Positions 51,355 through 60,667 are shown, numbered from the stretch's first letter. The stretch: 64,000 bases of DNA from Syntrophobacter sp963666995 (GCA_963666995.1 OY762941.1:1674001-1738000), one strand, 5' to 3'. Notes: generated by a model from the sequence alone, not told the origin. Numbers and translations: made by a program.

Positions 51355-52656
51355 ATGCACAAAACCTATGTGCTGGATACGAACGTCCTGCTTCACGATC
51401 CCGAGGCCATGTTTACCTTTGGAAAAAGTGACGTCGTGCTTCCATTTGCGGTAATCGAAGAAATAGACAACCAGAAGAAAAGACAGGACGAAGTCGGCAG
51501 AAATGCCCGTATTGCATCGCAGTTTCTCGATAGTCTCCGTTCAGCGGGGCGTCTTTCGGAAGGCGTCGGGATGCCGAACGGGGGGAAGATCCGGATTGAG
51601 CTGAACCATCAGGAGGCCATCGACTATCCCGCCGGTTTGGACGCTCGGAAGTTCGATAACCGCATCCTCGCAGTCGCGTTCAATTTGCACCGTGAAAACA
51701 GGGGATGCTCCGCCCTGGTCACCAAGGATCTCAACCTCCGCATCAAAGCGGACGTTCTGGGCATCCCGGCCGAGGATTTTTCGAGCGATAAAGTGGATTA
51801 TTCCGAACTCTATACGGGCACGGCGGAACTGCACGTGTCCAGCCAGGAGATGGATCGATTTTTTGGCGAAGGCAGGCTCGAACTCAAAGACTCAAACGGC
51901 TTCCTTCCAAACCAGTTCCTGGTCCTGAAGAACCACTCCAATCCCTCTCAATCGGCTCTGGCCCGATATTCCCGGAATTGTCTTCTGCCGCTCCGTCACG
52001 CGGAATCGGTGAACTGGGGCATAAAGGCGCTGAACAAGGAACAGAAGTTCGCCCTGGAGTTACTGTCAAACGACGATATCAAGGTCGTCACGCTGATCGG
52101 GCGCGCCGGTACGGGCAAGACCCTGCTGGCCCTTGCCGCGGGACTGGAAAGAGTGATCGAACAAAAAGCTTTTTCGAGACTTCTCGTTACCCGTCCCGTC
52201 GTCCCCATGGGGAAGGATATCGGATATCTGCCGGGATCGAAGGAAGAAAAGCTGAGGCCCTGGATGCAGCCCATTTATGACAATCTCGAATTTCTACTGA
52301 GTGATTGCCCCGATCGGATGCGCATTCTGGACGACCTGATACACAGGGGCATCCTCGAGATGGAGGCCCTCACTTATATTCGTGGAAGGACCATTCCACG
52401 GCAGTTTATTGTCTGTGACGAGGCCCAGAACCTCTCTCCGCATATGCTCAAAACCTTGATTACCCGCGTAGGAGACAAGACGAGAATCGTGTTCACGGGA
52501 GATCCGGAGCAAATTGACAGCCCCTATCTGGATGCTTCAAGCAACGGACTGACCTACCTGGTCGACAAGTTCAAAGGAGAAGAAATCGCCGGCCACGTAA
52601 CGCTCGTTAAAGGCGAACGGTCCGAAGTGGCTGAACTGGGATCGAAGCTTCTTTGA
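51355..52656 (+). CDS. PIN-PhoH ATPase
   Basis: A 433-residue protein from the ATG at 51355 (GGAGG 10 bases upstream). Residues 1-140 form a PIN nuclease domain (YVLDTNVLLHD, acidic residues in EEIDNQ and DNRILAVA). Residues 225-433 form the PhoH ATPase (Walker A GRAGTGKTLLA, FIVCDEAQNL as Walker B, TGDPEQID). PhoH2-type proteins couple RNA unwinding to cleavage. The family takes its name from phosphate-starvation-inducible E. coli PhoH. It lies just before the pst promoter, but I see no PhoB-type box for it. Confidence 0.92.
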   Translation: MHKTYVLDTNVLLHDPEAMFTFGKSDVVLPFAVIEEIDNQKKRQDEVGRNARIASQFLDSLRSAGRLSEGVGMPNGGKIRIELNHQEAIDYPAGLDARKFDNRILAVAFNLHRENRGCSALVTKDLNLRIKADVLGIPAEDFSSDKVDYSELYTGTAELHVSSQEMDRFFGEGRLELKDSNGFLPNQFLVLKNHSNPSQSALARYSRNCLLPLRHAESVNWGIKALNKEQKFALELLSNDDIKVVTLIGRAGTGKTLLALAAGLERVIEQKAFSRLLVTRPVVPMGKDIGYLPGSKEEKLRPWMQPIYDNLEFLLSDCPDRMRILDDLIHRGILEMEALTYIRGRTIPRQFIVCDEAQNLSPHMLKTLITRVGDKTRIVFTGDPEQIDSPYLDASSNGLTYLVDKFKGEEIAGHVTLVKGERSEVAELGSKLL

Positions 52657-52960
52657 TCCATTCCGCGCAGGCCTCGCGGCCGGCAATCATCCCGGCCGCG
52701 GCCGCGGACACACGTTATTGACGATCGTTGAGACCAACGTCATGACCGTCAGGGACGCCGTTCCGCGCGCTTCCTGAGTTTCCGCGGAAGAAGCCCGCCC
52801 CGAAAGGATTGTTTCACCTAATCTCTACCAGCCCGTAACAAGATCGTAACGTTTTCCTTTTAGTATGAAGACTCGATGAAGCTTGAGGAAGAAGCGGCTG
52901 TAAGTATGTACGAATTGCATAGATAACAACAACTTGAAAAACATCAGGAGGAGAATGGTT
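52657..52960. other. Intergenic region upstream of pstS
   Basis: A GC-rich hairpin-prone stretch at 52670-52705 may stop upstream transcripts, though it lacks a U tract. The PhoB array and -10 are at 52811-52866, leaving about 90 bases of pstS leader. Confidence 0.5.
52811..52866 (+). promoter_or_regulatory. PhoB box array and -10 of pstS
   Basis: CCGTAAC (52833) and TCGTAAC (52844) form the core box with a 4-base spacer. GTTTCAC (52811) and TCTCTAC (52822) extend it upstream in the same 11-base phase. TAGTAT (52861-52866) starts exactly 10 bases after the box, as in E. coli Pho promoters. Confidence 0.85.
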
Positions 52961-53776
52961 ATGAAGTCAAAGTGGTTCATTGTGGCAGTCCTGGTCTTGA
53001 CAGGCTTTACGGCAACATGGAGCTGGGCGGGATCGCTCAAACTGGATGGCTCGACCACCGTGCTCCCGATCGCTCAGAAAGTGACGGAAGCTTACATGAA
53101 AGAGTTCCCCGACGTGAATATCACCGTTTCCGGGGGTGGGTCGGGAAATGGAATCAAGGCGCTCATCGACGGGACCACGGACATTGCCGACAGTTCACGC
53201 TTTATCAAGGATGAGGAAGTAAAGCTTGCAATAGAGAAAGGCGCATATCCCGTGCCCTTTGCGATTGCCTACGATTGTATCATCCCGGTGGTGCATCCGA
53301 GCAATTCGTTGACCAACATTACTCTGGACCAGCTCAAAGGCATTTACGCGGGCCAGATCAAAAACTGGAAAGAACTGGGCGGACCGGACGGTGAAATCGT
53401 GGTCATCTCCCGGGACACCTCCTCCGGCACCTATGAAATATGGGAAGAGAAAGTCATGAAGAAGGAGCGCGTCTTCCCCGGCGCTCTCGTTCAGGCGTCC
53501 AACGGCGCCATAGCGCAGGCCATTTCGAAAAATAAGAACGCCATCGGGTACCTTGGAATCGGCTATGTGGACAAAACCGTGAAAGGCCTTACGGTCAACG
53601 GCGTCCAGGGCAATGAAGAAACGGCCCTGAATGGAAAGTTCCCCATCTCACGGCCTCTGTACATGTTCACCCGCGGCTGGCCTACCGCCGATGTCATCAA
53701 GTTCATCAATTACGTTCTGCACCCCCAGAAGGGTCAAAAGTTCGTAAGAGAAGCCGGGTTCGTCCCGCTGTATTAA
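52961..53776 (+). CDS. pstS: Phosphate ABC transporter substrate-binding protein
   Basis: About 271 residues from the ATG at 52961 (AGGAGG 8 bases upstream; a second ATG at 52955 is too close to that site). The signal peptide FIVAVLVLTGFTATWSWAGS precedes the phosphate-binding loops LDGSTTVLP, SGGGSGNGI, ADSSRF and SRDTSSGTYE. It binds inorganic phosphate in the periplasm for PstCA. It is the first gene of pstSCA, directly downstream of a strong PhoB-type box. Confidence 0.96.
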   Translation: MKSKWFIVAVLVLTGFTATWSWAGSLKLDGSTTVLPIAQKVTEAYMKEFPDVNITVSGGGSGNGIKALIDGTTDIADSSRFIKDEEVKLAIEKGAYPVPFAIAYDCIIPVVHPSNSLTNITLDQLKGIYAGQIKNWKELGGPDGEIVVISRDTSSGTYEIWEEKVMKKERVFPGALVQASNGAIAQAISKNKNAIGYLGIGYVDKTVKGLTVNGVQGNEETALNGKFPISRPLYMFTRGWPTADVIKFINYVLHPQKGQKFVREAGFVPLY

Positions 53777-53801
53777 TCGCCGGAATCATCTTCTTTGAAA
53801 T

Positions 53802-53831
53802 GCCTTCTCCCTCCCATGCGGGGGAGAAGGC
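53802..53831 (+). other. pstS-pstC intergenic hairpin
   Basis: GCCTTCTCC (53802-53810) pairs with GGAGAAGGC (53823-53831) around a 12-base loop, without a U tract. Such hairpins after binding-protein genes protect the upstream message and reduce read-through, giving more PstS than permease. Confidence 0.65.
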
Positions 53832-53846
53832 TCAAGAGGGTACAAA

Positions 53847-54740
53847 ATGATTGAGAACCGTCAGACAAAAGAACGGTTCATCCGCCTCTTCTTCTTCTTC
53901 GCCGCATCGATTTCCATTCTGGTCCTCTCCATGATCCTGCTCTTTCTCTTCGTGGAGGGCGCTCCCATTCTTGGGAAAGTGTCCGTGATAAAGTTCATTT
54001 TCGGACGGGAATGGTATCCTACTTCTTCGCCGCCTGACTTCGGCATCTTCCCTTTGCTCGTTGCCTCGCTGGCGGTGACCGCTCTTTCGGCACTCGTTTC
54101 AATCCCGCTCGGCGTAATGACCGCCATTTACCTGGCGGAAATCGCGACCGTGCGGGTCCGGGAAATCGTCAAACCCGTGGTTGAACTCCTGGCGGCGCTG
54201 CCGTCGGTTGTGATCGGATTCTTCGGAATGGTCGTCGTCGCCCCGTTCCTGCAGGATACCTTTGATATTGCAACGGGCTTGAACCTCTTGAACGCTTCGC
54301 TCATGCTGGCCTTCATGTCGGTGCCCACCATCTGCAGCATATCCGAAGACGCCATTCACAATGTGCCGAACGACCTGAGAGAAGCATCGCTGGCACTGGG
54401 CGCAACGCACATGGAGACGATTTCCCGCGTCGTTCTGCCCGCATCGCTTTCGGGCATCAGCACGGCCGTCATTCTCGGGATGTCCCGGGCAATCGGAGAA
54501 ACCATGGTGGTTCTCATGGTGGCCGGCGGAGCCGGTCTCATCCCGACCTCCATATTCAACCCGGTGAGGCCGATGCCCGCGAGCATTGCCTCCGAGATGG
54601 CGGAAGCTCCTTTCCGGAGCGCTCATTACCATGCCCTGTTTGCCATCGGCGTCGTGCTCTTCCTCTTCACGATCCTCTTTAACCTCGTGGCAGACTATGT
54701 GGCTCAGAAGCATAAACAGGTGGGTGCCGCCACGCTGTGA
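53847..54740 (+). CDS. pstC: Phosphate ABC transporter permease PstC
   Basis: A 297-residue protein with six membrane helices. The N-terminal helix (SISILVLSMILLFLFVEG) is followed by GREWYPTSSPPDFGI, typical of PstC, and the cytoplasmic loop EASLALGATHMETISRVVLP that contacts the ATPase. It forms the channel with PstA. Its stop codon overlaps the GTG that opens pstA. Confidence 0.95.
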   Translation: MIENRQTKERFIRLFFFFAASISILVLSMILLFLFVEGAPILGKVSVIKFIFGREWYPTSSPPDFGIFPLLVASLAVTALSALVSIPLGVMTAIYLAEIATVRVREIVKPVVELLAALPSVVIGFFGMVVVAPFLQDTFDIATGLNLLNASLMLAFMSVPTICSISEDAIHNVPNDLREASLALGATHMETISRVVLPASLSGISTAVILGMSRAIGETMVVLMVAGGAGLIPTSIFNPVRPMPASIASEMAEAPFRSAHYHALFAIGVVLFLFTILFNLVADYVAQKHKQVGAATL

Positions 54741-55753
54741 TACTGAAAGGACCGAGATCCATGGGATTCATAAACTCCCAGGTATTTAGCACAAACGGGG
54801 GCGATTCGGCGCAGGCACCCGGTCCCCTCCTTGCCCTGCAGCCGGATAATGATATGGAAGCCAACGGAGCCCGTCCATCTCCCGAAGCGCGGCCTTCGGT
54901 GTCGATAGGTTCGCGCAGGCTGATTCAGAAAGGCGTCTTCGGACTGTTTCGCGGCGCTGCGCTCATCAACGGACTGGCTCTGGCCGTCATCATTTCCTTC
55001 CTGATTTTTAACGGCTGGCGAGCGATCAACTGGACTTTCCTGACTCAGGCCCCCATGGATTCCATGACCAAGGGCGGTATCTTTCCGTGCATCATGGGGA
55101 CTTTTTTCCTGAGTTTCGGCGCCATGCTCGTTGCGTTCCCCTGGGGCGTGGCGTCTGCAATCTATCTTCATGAATACGCACGCCCGGGCCTGCTGGTGCG
55201 GTTTATCCGCCTTGGAATCAACAACCTTGCCGGCGTTCCGTCCGTTGTGTTCGGACTCTTCGGGTTGGCCTTCTTCGTAACCTGGTGCAAAATGGGGGTG
55301 AGCATCCTCTCGGGAGTGCTCACTCTCGGAGTGCTGGTGCTGCCCGTCATCATCGGAACAGCCGAGGAAGCCCTGCGATCGGTGCCCGCTACCTACAGGG
55401 AAGCTTCACTCGCCCTCGGAGCGACCAAGTGGCAGACCATTTACCGCGTGGTTCTGCCCGCCGCATTTCCCGGCATGCTGACGGGATCGATCCTCGGCAT
55501 CAGCCGCGCAGCCGGGGAGACGGCCGCAATCATGTTCACGGCCGCCGTTTTCTACACACGCCAATTGCCCTCTTCGCTTTTCGACCCCGTAATGGCTCTG
55601 CCCTACCACATTTACGTACTCGCCACCGCGGGAACTCAGATCGAAGTCACCCGGCCCCTTCAGTACGGCACTGCTTTGGTCCTCATCGCACTGGTCTTCG
55701 GAATGAACCTGATTGCAATCGTCTACCGAGCCAGGCTCCAGAGGAAGGGTTGA
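54737..55753 (+). CDS. pstA: Phosphate ABC transporter permease PstA
   Basis: 338 residues if the overlapping GTG at 54737 is used; ATG at 54761 is an alternative. The first 75 residues are a polar, low-complexity cytoplasmic extension longer than in enteric PstA. Six helices follow, with MTKGGIFPCIMGTFFLS, GVPSVVFGLFGLAFF and the loop EASLALGATKWQTIYRVVLP. pstB does not follow here; it is in the convergent phoB operon. A terminator follows 28 bases after the stop. Confidence 0.94.
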   Translation: MILKGPRSMGFINSQVFSTNGGDSAQAPGPLLALQPDNDMEANGARPSPEARPSVSIGSRRLIQKGVFGLFRGAALINGLALAVIISFLIFNGWRAINWTFLTQAPMDSMTKGGIFPCIMGTFFLSFGAMLVAFPWGVASAIYLHEYARPGLLVRFIRLGINNLAGVPSVVFGLFGLAFFVTWCKMGVSILSGVLTLGVLVLPVIIGTAEEALRSVPATYREASLALGATKWQTIYRVVLPAAFPGMLTGSILGISRAAGETAAIMFTAAVFYTRQLPSSLFDPVMALPYHIYVLATAGTQIEVTRPLQYGTALVLIALVFGMNLIAIVYRARLQRKG

Positions 55754-55780
55754 TAACCTGCAATGCCGGGCGCACGCAAA

Positions 55781-55812
55781 AAAGGCAGGCCGGAGAAGCC
55801 TGCCTTTATATA
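55781..55812 (+). terminator. Rho-independent terminator after pstA
   Basis: AAAGGCAGGC (55781-55790) pairs perfectly with GCCTGCCTTT (55798-55807) around CGGAGAA. Both flanks are A/T-rich, so it could work in both directions. Confidence 0.85.
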
Positions 55813-56335
55813 GAGTCCGCTTGAGAACCCACCCACTTGCGCCTTCGTCGACTTTGCCCTCGTTCCCACGCTCCCTGGGGCTGTTGCCCAAAGGAAAAGC
55901 CGAGGCCGGACGAAATCACGATTCGTCATTCCGGCGAACACTCATGGCCTTTCGGCCACAACGAACAATGAAAAAATTTTTGCCTTAATCGAGACAGAGT
56001 ATACGTTAGACGGCAATTTCTTTTTTCATATAAAGGCCGGAATCCAGGCTCATTGAAATTATTGAATAATTCCAATTGACGATACTGGACCCCGGTTTTC
56101 GCCGGGGTGACGTTTCTCGGCAGACGGCTCATTTTTCACCTGGGTTCTGTTTGGGCAACAGGCCCAGGAGCGTGGGAACGAGCGTAAGAGGTTCAAAGGA
56201 TGATTCTGCAAGGATAACGAAGGATTTGTCCCCTCCTCCTGTCCTTACGGACCCGGATAACGAGTATCCGGGCCACCCGCGTGAGAAGCAGAGGAGAATG
56301 CTGCGCAAAAGGACAACCGCGGGGGACACGAACCG
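55813..56335. other. Convergent pst/pho intergenic region, repeat-filled
   Basis: Almost the whole gap between pstA and phoU is repeat DNA: the 324-bp inverted-repeat element (55859-56182), then GGATAACGAGTATCCGGGCC (about 56255-56274), a short palindrome-like repeat with a relative at 46850-46890. No gene seen. Confidence 0.6.
55859..56182. mobile_element. MITE-like 324-bp element with terminal inverted repeats (family B)
   Basis: The left end CTCGTTCCCACGCTCC continues CTGGGGCTGTTGCCCAAA. The right end, read on the other strand, is CTCGTTCCCACGCTCC continuing TGGGCCTGTTGCCCAAA. This gives imperfect terminal inverted repeats of about 33 bp. The interior carries no coding frame of note. No target-site duplication is obvious. 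Fragments recur at 13476-13640, 31580-31665, 46740-46780 and 47036-47092. Confidence 0.6.
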
Positions 56336-57019
56336 TCATCCGATAGAGGCGGAGTCCGTCATCTGTTCGGAGTGATGCTTGATATTGACTCCCTGAGCCA
56401 TAAAAATCACATTTTCGGCGATGTTGGTGGCCTGATCGGCCACCCGTTCGAGGCACCGAGCGGCAATGATGGTATGAACCGACCGCTCCACGGCCGGGAC
56501 TTTCTTCACCATGTAGTCCAAAAGGCTGGTGAGGACCGCGAGATTCAGTTCGTCGGCGATATCGTCCATTCTGCAGACTTCCCTGGCCTTATCCGCATTC
56601 TGCTCGATGAACGATTCGATCACCCTGTGCAGCATGTCCATGGCCGTTTCCGCCAATCGTTCCATGGCGGGGTTGTGAGGCAAGGGGGGGCGGGTGCACA
56701 GCAGCACGGTTCGCTCGGCCACGTTGACCGCCTGGTCTGCGATCCGTTCCAGATCCACCGCTATTCTCATGCACCCGACGATGAACCGGAGGTCGCGCGC
56801 GAGGGGTTGATCCAGGGCGAGCAGCCGGAGACTGAACCGGTCAACCTGCAGTTCCATCAGGTTGACGTCCCGGTCCCCTTGAATCACCTCATTGGCCAGA
56901 GTGAGATCGCGTCCGTGGAACGCCCGTATAGACTTAGTCATAGCCTTCTCGGTCAGGGCATACATTTCCAGAATGATCATTTTGAGCTCTTCGAGTTCCT
57001 TGATGAAGCGGCTTTCCAT
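56336..57019 (-). CDS. phoU: Phosphate signalling protein PhoU
   Basis: A 227-residue all-helical protein with the two PhoU repeats. Each has the metal-binding block of the family (DLRFIVGCMRIAVDLERIADQAVNVAER in repeat 1, a similar CLERVADQATNIAENV in repeat 2). PhoU links PstB to PhoR and keeps the Pho regulon off when phosphate is plentiful. Last gene of phoB-phoR-pstB-phoU, 11 bases after pstB. Confidence 0.95.
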   Translation of the reverse strand: MESRFIKELEELKMIILEMYALTEKAMTKSIRAFHGRDLTLANEVIQGDRDVNLMELQVDRFSLRLLALDQPLARDLRFIVGCMRIAVDLERIADQAVNVAERTVLLCTRPPLPHNPAMERLAETAMDMLHRVIESFIEQNADKAREVCRMDDIADELNLAVLTSLLDYMVKKVPAVERSVHTIIAARCLERVADQATNIAENVIFMAQGVNIKHHSEQMTDSASIG

Positions 57020-57030
57020 ATCTCAGACTC

Positions 57031-57789
57031 CTAACCGAATCGGCCCGTGATGTAATCTTCAGTCCGGCGATTTTTGGGTCGGGTAAACAATGTTTCCGTG
57101 GCATCCGCCTCAATGAGCGTTCCCATGTAAAAGAAAGCCGTGACGTCGGATACTCGCGCCGCCTGTTGCATGTTGTGGGTCACGATGATGATCGTATAGT
57201 TCTTCTTGAGGCTTTCGATCAACTCTTCGATTTTCTGAGTGGCAATGGGATCGAGGGCCGAAGCGGGTTCATCCATGAGAAGGACTTCGGGTTCCACCGC
57301 CAGTGCCCGTGCGATGCACAACCGCTGCTGCTGTCCGCCGGAGAGGCCGAGAGCGGACTGGTACAGCCGGTCTTTCACCTCTTCCCACAAAGCGGCCTGC
57401 CGCAGGCTCTTTTCCACCCGTTCGGCGACGAAGGCTTTATCCCCGATGCCGTTCACTCTCAGGCCGTAAGCCACATTCTCGAAGATGGTCTTCGGGAAGG
57501 GATTGGGCTTCTGGAACACCATCCCGACCCTTCGACGCAACGTCACCACATCGACTCCGGAGATGTAGATGTCATCGCCGTCAAGAACGATCGAGCCTTC
57601 GACGCGCGCTATCGGTATTAAATCATTCATCCGGTTCAGACACCGCAAATAGGTGCTCTTCCCGCAACCGGACGGACCGATGAGGGCCGTCACCTGATTT
57701 TCGTAAAACTCCAGGGATATATCCCGCAGGGCCTGAAAATCACCGTAGTAAAAATTCAACTTTGTGGAGGCCATCTTGATTGTGTTCAT
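57031..57789 (-). CDS. pstB: Phosphate ABC transporter ATP-binding protein
   Basis: A 252-residue ABC ATPase with PstB features: Walker A GPSGCGKST, LRCLNRMNDLI, VGMVFQKPNPFP, signature LSGGQQQRLCIARA, Walker B VLLMDEPASALD, and HNMQQAARVSD. It energises PstSCA, although its gene sits with phoBR rather than after pstA. Gap of 23 bases from phoR. Confidence 0.96.
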   Translation of the reverse strand: MNTIKMASTKLNFYYGDFQALRDISLEFYENQVTALIGPSGCGKSTYLRCLNRMNDLIPIARVEGSIVLDGDDIYISGVDVVTLRRRVGMVFQKPNPFPKTIFENVAYGLRVNGIGDKAFVAERVEKSLRQAALWEEVKDRLYQSALGLSGGQQQRLCIARALAVEPEVLLMDEPASALDPIATQKIEELIESLKKNYTIIIVTHNMQQAARVSDVTAFFYMGTLIEADATETLFTRPKNRRTEDYITGRFG

Positions 57790-57812
57790 GGGTTTGCTCT
57801 TCGTTTTTACGG

Positions 57813-59663
57813 TCAGAGTGTGATCGCCGAATCCGTCAGTGTTTTCAGCTCTTCTCGTCCATCCGCGGCCCTGGGAAGCGTGAACAAAAAGGTCGTTCCC
57901 CGTGTCTCGCCGCTATTCGGGCTCTGGACCCAAATCCGGCCGCCGTGATTGCGGACGATGTGCCGGCAGATGGCCAACCCGAGCCCAGTGCTGCCCCAGT
58001 GGTCGCTACGGTGTTTCTCCACCCGGTAGAAGCGTTCAAAGATCCGCTGCTGGTGCTGCCGGGCAATTCCGGGGCCTTCGTCGCGAACCTTAAACGTCAC
58101 CTTGTCGCCCTGGATCTCGCAGGAGACGTCCAGCACTCCACCGGCGGGACTGTACCTGATCGCATTCTCCAGCAGATTGCGAAACACCTGGACCAGGTGG
58201 TCGAAATCGGCGGACACCCAGATCCCGCCCTCGGGCAAGGTATTTCCCAACTGAAGTCCTTTCCCCTCCGCATGGTGCATACATGCCTTCCAGGCCGTCA
58301 GCAGGGCGCTGGCGGCATTTACGGGAGTTGATCCGGCGGGTTGGGCAGGGGCTTCGAGCCGGGCCAGTTGCAGAAGGTCTTCTACCATTTTAACCATGTG
58401 GTTCGTGTTCTTCAAAATCACCTGCAGAAAAGAAGACATCATGTCGGGATTCGGCGGCTTCTCCGACAGAAGGGTTTCCGTGTAACCCTTGATAGACGTA
58501 AGCGGAGTCCGCAGTTCGTGGGAGACGTTCGCCACGAAGTCCTGCCGCACCTTCTCCAGGCGTTTCAGTTCACTGATGTCGTGAAAAACGACAACGGCCC
58601 CGATCTCCTTCTGACGATCCGGCACCCTGACGATGTTGACATCGTAGGTGCGTTCCTGTCCCAAAACGATTTGCAGGTTGTACAGCCGGGTTTCGCCATT
58701 GTCTTCCGGTGAGGCTGTCACCCGGTCGCAGAATTTCTGCAGATCCAGGCTGACAATGACTTCCAGGGGGCGGCGACCTATGATTTGAGGATCGTTGGAA
58801 ATCCGGTCTGAGAAGCTCCGGTTTATGCTTTGAATCTTCCCCCGCGAATCCAGCACCATCACCCCTTCCTGCATGGCGTCAAAAACAGCTTCAAGCTGCT
58901 GTTTCTGCTCGGTCACCATTTGCACGTGACTGTCGGTGCTTTCCGCCATCTCGTTGATGCACCTGGCGAGAGGGTAGAAATCCTGTCCCGGGGCCGAAAG
59001 GAGCCGCCGTTTGTAATCCCCCGCGCCGATGCCCCTGATAGTGTCCATCATGTCCCGGACGGGCCTGTTCAAGCGGCGGGCCAGCAGAAGATTGGCAACC
59101 GCGGTTGCTGCAAAGACGAGGACAAAGAAAAAGAGGAAACTGTTCCTGAGTCTGTCCAGCGGTTCACCGACGTTCGAGAAGGGTGCGGCCAGGCGAAGCA
59201 CTCCGGCCGGGACCGCTCCTTTACGCGGAGCCCTCTCAGCCACATAGATGAATTCGCCCTGAGTGGTCCTGCTGAAACGAACGACCACCGCAACCTGCTC
59301 TTCTCCGGCTTCGGCAATTTCCGGGCGATCGGCATGATTGTCAAGGCCAGGGATTTCGTCAAAGGGGACGGATGAATCGGCAATGACTTTCCCGCCCTCG
59401 GCAACGTATGTGACGCGAATTCCCACCTGCTTCCCGACTTCGACAACCCATCGCTGCAGGTCTTCCACGCTCCGGAAGTCCCCCTCACGGTTCAGCATCC
59501 AGTGGATGAGCTTGAACTGCTGAACGGCTCTGCCCTGCACCTCGTCCTTGATTTCCCGGGTCAGGATGCGGGAGTAGTACCATGGAGGCAGGAGCAGCGC
59601 GACCAGGAGCAATACCCAGAAAGAAAGAAACAGCCGCGTCCTTATGGAATAGTTTTCTTGCAT
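57813..59663 (-). CDS. phoR: Phosphate sensor histidine kinase PhoR
   Basis: A 616-residue membrane kinase. TM1 at about 10-30 (LFLSFWVLLLVALLLPPWYY), an extracytoplasmic domain at 32-165, TM2 near 176-198, HAMP, PAS (about 260-365), HisKA with the phosphorylated His in VSHELRTPL near residue 379, and HATPase (NLLENAIRYS, DEGPGI, STGLGLAI). Unlike E. coli PhoR it has a full periplasmic sensor domain, as in Bacillus-type PhoR. It starts 3 bases after phoB and phosphorylates PhoB when Pst activity falls. Confidence 0.93.
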   Translation of the reverse strand: MQENYSIRTRLFLSFWVLLLVALLLPPWYYSRILTREIKDEVQGRAVQQFKLIHWMLNREGDFRSVEDLQRWVVEVGKQVGIRVTYVAEGGKVIADSSVPFDEIPGLDNHADRPEIAEAGEEQVAVVVRFSRTTQGEFIYVAERAPRKGAVPAGVLRLAAPFSNVGEPLDRLRNSFLFFFVLVFAATAVANLLLARRLNRPVRDMMDTIRGIGAGDYKRRLLSAPGQDFYPLARCINEMAESTDSHVQMVTEQKQQLEAVFDAMQEGVMVLDSRGKIQSINRSFSDRISNDPQIIGRRPLEVIVSLDLQKFCDRVTASPEDNGETRLYNLQIVLGQERTYDVNIVRVPDRQKEIGAVVVFHDISELKRLEKVRQDFVANVSHELRTPLTSIKGYTETLLSEKPPNPDMMSSFLQVILKNTNHMVKMVEDLLQLARLEAPAQPAGSTPVNAASALLTAWKACMHHAEGKGLQLGNTLPEGGIWVSADFDHLVQVFRNLLENAIRYSPAGGVLDVSCEIQGDKVTFKVRDEGPGIARQHQQRIFERFYRVEKHRSDHWGSTGLGLAICRHIVRNHGGRIWVQSPNSGETRGTTFLFTLPRAADGREELKTLTDSAITL

Positions 59664-59666
59664 GAT

Positions 59667-60350
59667 TTAGCCCCTGAAACGATATCCCACGCCACGAACG
59701 GTCTCGACCCAGTCCGAGTAATGTCCCAGTTTCTGGCGCAATCGCCGAACGTGAGTGTCGACGGTCCGGGCGTAGCCGTCGAACTGGTAGGCCCATACCC
59801 TGTCGAGCAGTTGGTCCCTCGTCTGGACCTTCCCGGGGTTGCGGATCAGTTCCGAGAGGAGCTTGAATTCAGTCGCGGTGAGCGACACGTCTTCATCGTC
59901 CACCATGAGCTTGTGGCCTTCAAAATCCACTCTCAGACCTTCGTTTTGCCATACCGTTTCGGGCACCGCCTCGGAAGTCGCCCTGCGAAGAATCGCCCGA
60001 ATCCGCAGGATCAGTTCCCGCGGGCTGAAAGGCTTTACGACGTAATCGTCGGCCCCCAGTTCCAGGCCCACAATGCGGTCCACTTCCTCCCCCTTGGCGG
60101 TCAGCATGATCACGGGCATGTTCCTGGTTTCAGGATTGCGTTTGAGTTCCTTGCACACTTCAAACCCGTCGATGCCGGGAATCATGAGGTCCAGGATGAT
60201 AAGATCGGGCGAATGCTGCTTGACCATCGCCAATGCCGCGTTCCCATCCATCGCAGTCACTATGTCGAAGCCGGCGGACTGTACGTTGTAGGACAGAAGA
60301 TGAAGGATGTCCGTATCATCTTCCACGATAAGAATGCGTGTTTTTGACAT
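59667..60350 (-). CDS. phoB: Phosphate response regulator PhoB
   Basis: About 227 residues from the ATG at 60350 (AAGGAG 6 bases upstream; the frame is open 57 codons further but not used). The receiver domain begins ILIVEDDTDILHLLS; the phospho-acceptor Asp is in LIILDLMIPG near 53; the Lys is in PFSPRELILR. An OmpR-type winged helix follows (TATEFKLLSELIRNPGKV, VDTHVRRLRQKL). It would bind the 11-base-phased boxes described in this window, including one in front of its own gene. Confidence 0.94.
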   Translation of the reverse strand: MSKTRILIVEDDTDILHLLSYNVQSAGFDIVTAMDGNAALAMVKQHSPDLIILDLMIPGIDGFEVCKELKRNPETRNMPVIMLTAKGEEVDRIVGLELGADDYVVKPFSPRELILRIRAILRRATSEAVPETVWQNEGLRVDFEGHKLMVDDEDVSLTATEFKLLSELIRNPGKVQTRDQLLDRVWAYQFDGYARTVDTHVRRLRQKLGHYSDWVETVRGVGYRFRG

Positions 60351-60667
60351 TTTCCACTCCTTGCAGCGAGACGGAGTGAGTAAACCATACCCGCATGACG
60401 GGTTCATGACCCTTATGTTACGACATTGTGACATTCTCACCCCATGGACGAAAATCGGGAGCCGCAATAACCACTTGAAGCGTCCAGGGCCGACCGGATC
60501 GAAATTCCACACAATCTTCACAATCCCTACACATGGACGTCACAGCCGCCGGGTACAATCCCTCCCGAAATGCGCGAACCCTTGACAGCCAAGACAGGAG
60601 GAGAAGAAGGCCGGTATTGATGACCGAGATATGAACGGCCAATTCATACAAGCAAGGAGTGAACGTC
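60351..60667. other. Divergent phoB/DksA-like intergenic region
   Basis: 317 bases with the leftward phoB promoter (array at 60395-60434) and, rightward, the leader of the zinc-finger protein gene. No gene seen. Confidence 0.5.
60379..60434 (-). promoter_or_regulatory. PhoB box array and -10 of phoB
   Basis: On the minus strand ATGTCAC, TCGTAAC, GGGTCAT and CCGTCAT follow at exact 11-base steps from 60434 to 60395. TTTACT (60384-60379) starts 10 bases after the last half-site. It predicts autoregulation of phoB-phoR-pstB-phoU. Confidence 0.8.
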
